From the NCBI GenBank assembly GCA_024223125.1, contig JAAEOP010000040.1, positions 1 to 5,131 on the forward strand: DNA of 5,131 nucleotides. The letters run 5' to 3'. The first letter of the stretch is position 1. Every line of letters starts with the position of its first letter. Below the pieces are notes generated by a model. The model ran no database searches. It was not told where the DNA came from and worked only from the letters and a program-made list of their open reading frames with translations. This document shows, piece by piece, positions 1 through 5,131 of the stretch. Both the position numbers and the translations under genes were made by a program. Source of the stretch: Chloroflexota bacterium (lineage in GTDB: Bacteria > Chloroflexota > Anaerolineae > Promineifilales > Promineifilaceae).

Positions 1-3000
1 CCAAAGATGTTCACGCCGAGATCGTTCATGCCAGGCACTGCATCTACCGGGTCTACATGGCTGATCTGCGGTGGGCCGCTGCTAAATTCGCTTGTGTTAC
101 CGGCCGCGTCCGTGGCTGTAGCTTGTACATTCGCGCCGCTAAAGGCGCTGCCTTTGTTGAAGCTCCAGTTACCGCTGCCATTAGCCGTCACTGTGCCCTC
201 ATACCACTTCCCTTCATCATCATTGTCGGAGAAGATTTCCACGATGCAGTTGGGGCAGGCTGTGCCGTCGGCCGTGCCCGCACCGGAGTTAGAATTGTTG
301 ACAACCGGCGGTAGAATGTGGGCATTGGCGTCATCGAACAAGGCGATGCCTTCTTCATATAAGATGCCGTTCCAATCCAGGCCACCATTGGCATAAATGC
401 TGTTTTCGGTAAGCGTATTGCTAAACACCATGCCAAAGCCATAATCAGCCATTACCACGCCAGCGCCATTGTGGGCGATGACGTTTTGAGCGATGAGATT
501 TTCTTCAGCTACCCAGGGGACACTCCCAAAGTCCCAGGTGTCTACCCATATACCGGCCATACTGTGCCCGAACACGGCCGTGCCGCTGGCATCAGTACCA
601 ATGTAGTTGTCCACCACTGTATTGCGGCTAGAGCCAAAGATATTTATGCCCAATAGATCATTAGCAAAGGTATTGCCCGTAATGAGTGTTTGCTCTACAA
701 AGTCAAGAACGTACAGGCCGTAACGATGATTTGGAAGCGGCGTTGTGCCGGCCGCATCCAGACCGAACTGGTTGTTGACAAACTCGTTATAGTCGGTTCC
801 GGGATCATCAACCTGAGCGCCACAAGAATTGTTGCCGCTGAACAGGTTGTCTTCCAGATAGACATAGCGAGAACCGGCCTGCAAATCAAGACCGCACTGG
901 TTGTTGGGTACAGGGTTCATGCCGCTGGCATCCGTGCCCAGATAGTTGTTGAGGACGGTGACATAGTAGCTTTCATTGATGTCCAGCCCATCTCCATTGT
1001 TGCCGCTGAGGACGTTACGCTCACCGGGTACATTGCTGCCAATGACGGTGTAATCTGCCCCTTGCTCAATGAAGAGACCAGATGCGCCCCAGTCGAGGCC
1101 ATTAGGCCAGGCGGCCGTGCCCGTGGGATCTACGCCGACATGGTTGCCCAGGAAGGTGTTGCTGATGGTTCCGCCACCCTGGACAAAGATGCCCCACTCA
1201 TGGCCATAGCTAATCGTGTTCCCCTCTCCATTGGGGCCAGCGCCGCTGTTTCGGTTGCCGCCGATGAGGTTGTAGGCCGCCCCATCGCCGATGTAGATAT
1301 TGTTACCACGACCGTTGATGATGGTTAATCCTTGCACAACATTGCCATCAGAGCGGATGGATAAGCCTACCCAGTCCGCATTATCGGCGTCCAGAACGAC
1401 GCCCGTGTTGGCGGCGTCAATGGTTACGTAACCGGCCGTCATATCATCCAGGTTCCAGTCAAGGGAGATAGTTGTGGGTGTGGCTGGAGGGAACACGGCC
1501 GCGTCAAACCGAATCGTATCGCCCGGCAGTGATAGTTGCATCGCTTCGCGCAAAGTGCCGGAGCCGTCGTTGGCCGAATTGTCTACCATGAGGACGGCGC
1601 CTGAGTTGACGACAAAGCGCCAGGTGAAATCATCGCCGCCTGTGCCGTCGCCGTCACCATCTAAGGGATTACCCTGCCAATCGGTCACGGCCGCAGACAG
1701 TGTTGCCGTCACCATTTCGCCGGGCGTCAAGGGTGCGGCCGGGGTGAAGAAGATTTCAGAGATGTCTGGCAGATAGGTGAACGAGCCGACGACAGTACCA
1801 GAATCGGCCACAACCGTCAGAACGCCGGGTGTAACAGTAGCCGGGTCAAGTAACTGGTCAAAGCGCAGCCGCAGCCGGGTGTTTGTGGCTCCCAAACCGT
1901 CTGGGTCGGGGGTGGCGCGTGTCACTAATGGCGAGTGATCGGGCCAATGGCCGGTGGCCCAATGCAGCATTGCGTTCAGGGTAGTGTCCCCCTGGTCATC
2001 CACATCGGGGAACATGCCGCTGAGGATCATCTGGCCAGCGCCATATGAACCGGCTAGAAGTGCGGAACGACCGTCGGCCGAAGCCCACACTACCGATTCA
2101 GCGCCAGGCCAGTTCCAACTGGTAAACGCCTCGCCATGCGCTCCCCACCAATAGAAGAAGTCGGTGTCGGTCAACCCTTCGGCCAGTGGGTGCGTGGGCG
2201 TGAGGATATGCGTCCGCCGCGTCTGCCCGTACCAGGTCAGATCAACCGGAACCCACGACCAATCGAGCGAGGTGGCATATTGGTTCCAATCGCCGCCATT
2301 GCTCAACGCCACCAACGTGCCGCCACCCTGTACATAGGCATCAATCGCGCTCTTATGATTGAGTAATGGCTGGTAAACGTCGTCGGGAACCCAATCGGCC
2401 GTAGAGCCAACTAGGATAACGTCATAATCAGACAAAGTGACTGTGCCGATGTCGGTTACATCAACCGGCGTGTAGCTCAACCCTAGTCGCTGTAATGCCC
2501 ATTGGGTGTGGTCTAAGCCTAGATTGACCCACAATATTTCAAAGAGGGCGGAGAAGGGGGATGTGTTTCCGGCCGCGTCGGTAGCGGTGGCGGTGATGTT
2601 GGGGCCGGCAAGAGCGGACCCTTTGTTGAAGGCAAAATCACCCGCGCCGTTGGCTGTCGTCGTCCCTTCAAAGATGCGCCCTTCGTCAGCGTCGTCGGAG
2701 AATACTTCCACGGTGCAGTTGGCGCAGGCAGTTCCGGTAACAACACCGGTGGCCAGGTTAATGCCCATAACGCTAGGCGCGGCCAGTTGGCTATTACCGC
2801 CATTTCTCAGGTTGATGCCAATGCCGTTGTTGTGGAAGATGCTGTTCTGGCTGATCGTGTTGCTGAGGGTGTTGAAGCCGTCTACGATGACGCCGTGGTC
2901 GTTGTTGAAGGCGATAATGTTGCTCAGGCCAATTGTGTTTAAGTGAGAGCCATGTTCCAGCACAATACCCGCGCCGTTGTTGGATGTGAGTACAGTGATG

Positions 3001-5131
3001 TCTGTTTCAGTTTGGGGGTTAGCTGCGGCCGTGCATTTTCTATCTTCCAGCAGTCGCTCGTCAAACCCTTCTGGCGCTGTTTCCATTGGCGTACAACGGG
3101 CCGACTGGTTGGCTTCACTTTCCTCTGATTCCTCCACATCCAACCTAAACAATGGCTGGGTACCAGTGGCGTCGGTGCCGATGAGATTGCCTTCAATCAA
3201 ATTTCCGAAGGCAGTGTCGCCCTGGATATAAATACCGTTACTGTTGTTGCCGGAGATGAGATTATCTTTGATGAGATTATTGTCGGTGTAGTACAGCTCG
3301 ACGGCCGTATATTGCTCGCCTACGCCATTGCCCAACGCATTCATACCGCTGGCATCCGTGCCAATGTAATTGTTTTGCACTACATTCCGGTTTGTGCCGT
3401 TGTCTTCACCGTTAATGCTGACGCCGACCCGATAGTTGCCGGAAATGAGATTGCCTTCAGCGGCTGTCGCGCCGCCAATAATATTGTAAGCAGCGCCGTT
3501 GTGAATATGGATGCCATCGCTATTCTGTCCGTTACCCAACATGCCGGTTCCGGTGACATCCGTGCCGATGTAGTTACCGCTAACGGTGTTGCTCATCGTG
3601 TCGCTGTTACCAATCCCAACGCCGTTGTCGCCGTTGCCGGAAATAAGGTTGCGCTCTGCGGCCGTTGACCCGCCGATGAGGTTGTAGGATGAGCCACTAC
3701 CAAGACTGACGCCTGTATGCCGGTTGGGGATAACGGCCGTGCCGCTGGCATCCGTACCCACAAAATTACCGCTAATCACATTGTATTCTGTGCCCGTGCA
3801 GCACAAATCAATACCATTCTGCCCATTACCGCTTACTAGATTATCCAGAATATAATTGTGGTTGGGGCCATTCAGATGAATGCCAGCATCGCGATTGCTG
3901 ATAGCATAAGAACCGCTGGCGTCTGTGCCTATGATGTTGCCCTGGATGGTATTGGAAACGGTGGCTGTATTCCACATACCGATGCCAAATTCCATATTGC
4001 CGCTAACCAGGTTGCCATCTCCCGCTCCCGGCCCGCCAATCAGATTATCATGGCCGTCGCTCAGGCCGATGCCATGACTGGCATTGGACAAGGGAGCTGC
4101 GCCAGCCGCATCTGTGCCAATCAGGTTGCCGGCGACTATGTTGTAGGCCGTGTCTGTATCGTGAATGGAAACTCCCTGAAAGTTATTGCCGATGATATTA
4201 TCCAGAATATGATTGTGACTGGCGCCATTGTTGATTTGGACGCCATCTCCATTACCGATGTTGTTTAAGTCACGCAGCGTTTCCCAGGTAGCCCCGCTGT
4301 CCAATGAACGAGCCATCCCGCCTATGCTGGCAACGAAAACGGTAGTGTCGCCGCTAAAATTGGGCGAGAAGAGGATACCGGTTCCTTCATCACGCAGATG
4401 GCCGGGAAGTCCAGTGGAAGACTCCCACCAGGTAGCGCCGCTATCATTAGAGCAGTAGAACCAGTCGTTCCAGCCGCCGCCGTGGCAAAGGGTGTTATCG
4501 CTGGCAAAGTCGGGCGAGAAGGCAGGGTACCGGGGGTCGCCGCGCAAAGAATCTACACCTGTCCAACTGCTGCCGCCGTCGTTAGAAATGTAAACGCGGC
4601 CAGTGTGAGCCGTCACAAAAACGGTCTGGTCGCTGGCGTAGTTGGGGGAAAGGACGATGCCGCTGAGTTCGTTGGCGTCGGGGATGGTGGTTACGGCCGT
4701 CCAGTTAGCTCCACCGTCTGTTGATTTTTCCAACCCGCTATGGGTCAGGGCAAAGAGCGTATCCTTTTCTGCCATGTCCGGCGAAACGGCCACATACCGT
4801 ACATGGTCGTCGCTCAAGCCGTTGTTCATTTGCGTCCAGGTTATGCCGCCGTCGGTAGATTTGAAGACGCCGGGGTTGTCGCCATAAATACCCCAACTCC
4901 AATGCTCGGCAGCGATGTACATGGTTGGGGAAACGGTAAAATCGGCCGCTAGCGCCAGATTTCGCCGATCAAACCCTTCTGGCGCTGTACTGTGTAGGTT
5001 CCAGCTTGCGCCGCCGTCTACAGTGACAAACAAGAAACCATTGTCGGCTAGGGCATAAGCGGTCAGCGCATTTGGCGCGTCGGGCGGGATTTTCACTTGA
5101 GTGAGTGAGCTTTCCGTCAGGCCAACGTTCA
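1..5131 (-). CDS. Giant modular secreted/surface protein (Asp-box propeller, two parallel beta-helices, Ig-like domains), partial at both ends
   Basis: One frame stays open across the whole window on the minus strand (full codons 5129 down to 3, 1709 residues), with no stop and no visible start or end. Domain order from N to C: Asp-box propeller (residues about 1-288), beta-helix 1 (289-784), CxxC Ig-like domain (785-863), amidotransferase-like domain (867-1058), SbsA-type Ig-like domain (1060-1175), capped beta-helix 2 (1176-1606), second CxxC Ig-like domain (1607-1685), probable IPT/TIG start (1687 on). The Asn/Gly/Thr/Asp-rich composition and these modules are typical of exported bacterial proteins that bind surfaces or glycans, so an extracellular place and adhesive or structural role is inferred. 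No catalytic site is recognisable. 'Exo-alpha-sialidase' or 'parallel beta-helix repeat protein' would be likely automatic names; the first is not supported, because I find no FRIP motif or arginine triad. Regulation cannot be judged, since both gene ends are missing. The frame is very secure; the function is not known. Confidence 0.95.
3..71 (-). other. Protein domain: probable start of an IPT/TIG (Ig-like) domain, cut by window edge
   Basis: After a short S-S-G linker the sequence reads P-P-Q-I-S-H-V-D-P-V-D-A-V-P-G-M-N-D-L and then V-N-I-F-G. IPT/TIG domains typically begin 'P-x-I-x-x-V-x-P' and continue to 'V-x-I-x-G', which fits. Only about 23 residues are visible, so this is tentative; another Ig-like or cadherin-like domain is possible. 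Confidence 0.4.
75..311 (-). other. Protein domain: Ig-like domain 2 with CxxC, homologous to the module at 2541-2777
   Basis: Residues about 1607-1685 include G-T-A-C-P-N-C-I-V-E-I-F-S-D-N-D-D-E-G (cysteines 1625 and 1628), then Y-E-G-T-V-T-A-N-G-S-G-N-W-S-F-N-K-G-S-A-F and A-T-A-T-D-A-A-G-N-T-S-E-F-S. It aligns almost without gaps to the first CxxC domain. Shared features are CxxC, EVFSD/EIFSD, the N-K-G-S-A segment and the closing D-A-A-G-N-T-S. Its position straight after a beta-helix is also the same, so the helix plus Ig-like pair looks like a duplicated unit. Confidence 0.8.
312..1604 (-). other. Protein domain: capped right-handed parallel beta-helix 2
   Basis: It opens with an N-cap, M-V-D-N-S-A-N-D-G-S-G-T-L-R-E-A-M (G-T-L-R-E-A-M at 1539-1559), followed by L-P-G-D-T-I-R-F-D. 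This is the 'NDSGxGTLREAI...GDTIxFD' signature that starts many CSLREA-associated helices. Coils then repeat Y-N-L-I-G-G, N-V-L-S-G-N-N and a degenerate GTDASG motif, with its Asp at residues 1334 (GVDPTG), 1400 (GTDASG), 1458 (GLDAAG) and 1513 (GTDASG). Stacked N-N-Q-C-G and N-N-S-C-G turns put cysteines 1412 and 1436 exactly 24 residues apart, about one coil. The final coils read N-T-L-T-E-N-S-I-Y-A-N-G-G-L and lead into the second CxxC Ig-like domain. No enzyme active site can be assigned. Confidence 0.88.
1605..1952 (-). other. Protein domain: SbsA-type bacterial Ig-like domain with Asp/Gly-rich loop
   Basis: Residues about 1060-1175 carry the landmarks of this family: L-R-L-R-F-D-Q-L-L-D-P-A-T-V near the start, I-F-F-T-P-A-A-P-L-T-P-G-E-M-V-T-A-T-L-S in the middle, and A-V-T-D-W-Q-G-N-P-L-D-G-D-G-D-G before the last strand F-T-W-R-F-V-V. 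The D-G-D-G-D-G-T-G-G-D-D loop (1629-1661, residues 1157-1167) has the spacing of a calcium-binding DxDxDG-like loop; calcium binding is inferred. Such domains act as rigid spacers in S-layer and other surface proteins. The domain links the amidotransferase-like domain to the cap of helix 2. Confidence 0.78.
1953..2531 (-). other. Protein domain: class I glutamine-amidotransferase-like / ThuA-like fold, apparently non-catalytic
   Basis: Residues 867-1058 show an alternating alpha/beta layout: W-V-N-L-G-L-D-H-T-Q-W-A-L-Q-R-L-G at the start, then D-Y-D-V-I-L-V-G-S, then A-I-D-A-Y-V-Q-G-G-G-T-L-V-A-L-S-N-G-G. Near the end come H-P-L-A-E-G-L and G-A-G-Q-M-I-L-S-G-M-F-P-D. The 'Y-V-x-x-G-G-G-x-L-V' strand followed by a small-residue turn, and the closing 'G-x-G-x-(M/V)-I' strand, are typical of ThuA/DUF4350-like relatives of class I amidotransferases. 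At the nucleophile-elbow position the sequence is L-S-N-G-G (Ser943, Asn944) with no cysteine, so amidotransferase activity is not expected. It sits between two Ig-like domains, which suggests a binding or spacer role. The fold is inferred by pattern; the exact family is uncertain. Confidence 0.6.
2541..2777 (-). other. Protein domain: Ig-like/carboxypeptidase-regulatory-like domain 1 with CxxC
   Basis: Residues 785-863 begin A-P-S-V-M-G and run through T-A-C-A-N-C-T-V-E-V-F-S-D-D (cysteines 802 and 805), then D-E-G-R-I-F-E-G-T-T-T-A-N-G-A-G-D-F-A-F and end A-T-A-T-D-A-A-G-N-T-S-P-F-S. This is the beta-sandwich module that often follows CSLREA-type beta-helices in exported proteins. A near-identical module closes helix 2 at 75-311. 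The CxxC is more likely a local disulfide in an exported protein than a redox site, but a metal site cannot be excluded. Confidence 0.78.
3000..3146 (-). other. Acidic, probably disordered in-frame insert within beta-helix 1
   Basis: After the sixth GTDATG motif the helix pattern breaks off at T-Q-P-L-F (residue 661) and returns at S-N-N-G-A-G-I-V-L (716 on). The roughly 49 residues between (662-710) lack Asn/Gly turns and strand spacing. They are rich in Glu and Ser at first (V-E-E-S-E-E-S-E, 665-672), then contain C679, the T-A-P-E-G-F-D segment (684-690), the charged stretch E-R-L-L-E-D-R-K and C699. The reading frame is kept on both sides. In comparable helices the next coil follows directly after a few residues, so this looks like an inserted loop or a small element. 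I do not recognise it as a named domain. Confidence 0.6.
3061..3080. repeat. 20-bp direct repeat, copy 1 (in the beta-helix insert)
   Basis: The sequence tcaaacccttctggcgctgt is identical to 4969-4988 and lies in the same codon phase, encoding T-A-P-E-G-F-D (residues 684-690) on the minus strand. Here it sits inside the acidic insert. Weaker similarity continues on the low-coordinate side to about 3040 (cta.c..ccag....cgc.cg), allowing one gap. Confidence 0.85.
4951..4986. repeat. Perfect 9-bp inverted repeat (possible hairpin) overlapping the 20-bp repeat
   Basis: The arms agcgccaga (4951-4959) and tctggcgct (4978-4986) are exact reverse complements with an 18-base spacer, so DNA or mRNA could form a GC-rich stem. 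The right arm is part of the 20-bp direct repeat. At copy 1 the right arm is intact (3070-3078), but the opposite arm keeps only ccag (3047-3050). It lies inside coding sequence, so it is not a terminator. Confidence 0.65.
4969..4988. repeat. 20-bp direct repeat, copy 2 (in the first propeller interval)
   Basis: This is the exact partner of 3061-3080. It encodes T-A-P-E-G-F-D followed by R-R-N-L-A-L-A-A-D between the first and second Asp-boxes. In the propeller this segment aligns with ordinary blade sequence, so this copy may be the original and the helix copy the derived one. Confidence 0.85.

Larger units (their letters stand above)
2778..4265 (-). other. Protein domain: right-handed parallel beta-helix 1
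   Basis: Coils of about 22-24 residues repeat the pattern N-x-(I/L)-x-G-N-x-(I/V)-G-T-D-A-x-G followed by G-(I/V)-x-(I/L) strands. The conserved Asp of the GTD motif falls at residues 340, 403, 460, 524, 592 and 653, that is 57-68 residues apart, or two to three coils. Between them come Y-N-(L/I)-I-G-G and N-L-(I/V)-S-G-N turns, the Asn/Gly ladders typical of pectate-lyase-like helices (NosD/CSLREA-associated type). The last coils read N-T-I-S-Q-N-S-I-F-H-N-N-G-I-G-I-N-L, a terminal pattern common before an Ig-like domain. Unlike helix 2, it has no recognisable N-terminal cap and starts directly after the last Asp-box. It is interrupted by an acidic insert. Residues 443-444 are adjacent cysteines. 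No catalytic Asp cluster of a polysaccharide lyase can be assigned, so binding or scaffolding is as likely as enzymatic action. Confidence 0.88.
4266..5129 (-). other. Protein domain: Asp-box (BNR-type) beta-propeller, six Asp-boxes, N-terminal part cut by window
   Basis: Six Asp-boxes of the S-x-D-x-G-x-x-W type are visible, with Trp at residues 43, 98, 143, 189, 234 and 282: TVDGGASW (5001-5024), STDGGITW (4836-4859), STDGGANW (4701-4724), SNDGGSSW (4563-4586), SNDSGATW (4428-4451) and SLDSGATW (4284-4307). They lie 45-55 residues apart, the usual length of one propeller blade, and most blades also carry an F/V-S-P-(D/N) strand after the box. The first interval is about 8-10 residues longer, mainly through an extra W-S-W-G-I-Y-G-D loop before the next box. 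Asp-boxes are structural turns found in sialidases, VPS10/sortilin-type propellers and many secreted bacterial proteins, so they indicate fold and not enzyme activity. Further blades probably lie upstream of the window. Confidence 0.88.

Noticed and set aside
690..1328. Plus-strand open frame of 212 codons, and similar ones at 3312-3668 and 3858-4268
   Set aside because: All three start at a multiple of 3, so they lie in exact codon register with the minus-strand gene. A plus-strand stop there needs a TTA, CTA or TCA codon in the real gene, and these are rare. The products show no recognisable family and repeat only because the sense protein does.
2519..2803. Short minus-strand open frames at 2519-2803, 2939-3196, 695-889 and 4322-4507
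   Set aside because: They are in other frames of the same strand and overlap the main frame fully. Their products lack domain signatures, whereas the main frame shows ordered repeats throughout.
2506..2946. Plus-strand open frame of 146 codons, and others at 7-396 and 1474-1776
   Set aside because: They are antisense to continuous, clearly domain-bearing minus-strand coding sequence, and their products resemble no known proteins. The similar products at 7-396 and 2506-2946 simply mirror the duplicated CxxC Ig-like domains.
3000..3146. Frameshift or pseudogene break in helix 1
   Set aside because: The main frame has no stop here, the minus-strand frame is the same on both sides, and a CGGCCG site inside the segment (3026-3031) keeps the gene-wide codon phase.
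574..3752. CRISPR-like or tandem DNA repeats from the recurring gccgctggcatc motif
   Set aside because: The copies vary in sequence and spacing in multiples of three, and they encode the GTDASG turns of the beta-helices; there is no constant spacer structure.
4951..4986. Rho-independent terminator from the 9-bp inverted repeat
   Set aside because: It lies in the middle of an uninterrupted reading frame, the loop is long, and there is no T-run after the stem on either strand.
4266..5129. Sialidase (exo-alpha-sialidase) catalytic domain
   Set aside because: Asp-boxes are present, but no F-R-I-P motif, arginine triad or Tyr/Glu nucleophile pattern is visible in the part seen. Asp-boxes alone show only the propeller fold.

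Overview
The whole 5.1 kb window is the inside of one very long protein-coding gene on the minus strand. Reading the minus strand from position 5129 down to 3 gives 1709 sense codons in one frame without a stop, and the frame is open at both ends. The start codon, signal peptide, promoter, C-terminal anchor or sorting domain and terminator all lie outside the window. I see no intergenic DNA, RNA gene, CRISPR array, insertion sequence or second gene. The longer plus-strand open frames are antisense shadows.

The protein is a modular, repeat-rich, probably secreted or surface-exposed giant. From N to C terminus the window holds: (1) an Asp-box (BNR-type) beta-propeller with six Asp-boxes about 45-55 residues apart (about 4266-5129); (2) a right-handed parallel beta-helix with six copies of an N-x-I-G-T-D-A-S-G-like motif (about 2778-4265), interrupted near its end by an acidic insert of about 49 residues (about 3000-3146); (3) an Ig-like domain with a CxxC pair (about 2541-2777); (4) a flavodoxin/class I glutamine-amidotransferase-like (ThuA-like) domain that looks non-catalytic (about 1953-2531); (5) an SbsA-type bacterial Ig-like domain with an Asp/Gly-rich loop (about 1605-1952); (6) a second beta-helix that starts with an N-cap of the 'NDSGxGTLREAI...GDTIxFD' type (about 312-1604); (7) a second CxxC Ig-like domain closely resembling the first (about 75-311); and (8) the probable start of an IPT/TIG domain (about 3-71). 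The beta-helix plus CxxC-Ig pair therefore occurs twice.

Organism: the combination of Asp-box propeller, GTDASG beta-helix with LREA cap and 'TACxNCxVEIFSD' Ig-like domain, in a moderately GC-rich genome, most resembles large exported proteins of Chloroflexota (Anaerolineae/Ardenticatenia-like). This is inference from family knowledge. Cyanobacteria, Planctomycetota or other environmental bacteria cannot be excluded.

Two nucleotide-level signals stand out. The palindrome CGGCCG occurs 18 times, always in the same codon phase (NCG-GCC-GNN). An exact 20-bp direct repeat encoding T-A-P-E-G-F-D is shared by two unrelated parts of the protein, the propeller and the acidic insert in the first helix; at the propeller copy it forms one arm of a perfect 9-bp inverted repeat. 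I see no evidence for a new multi-gene system here; the interest lies in the architecture and in these sequence-level patterns.
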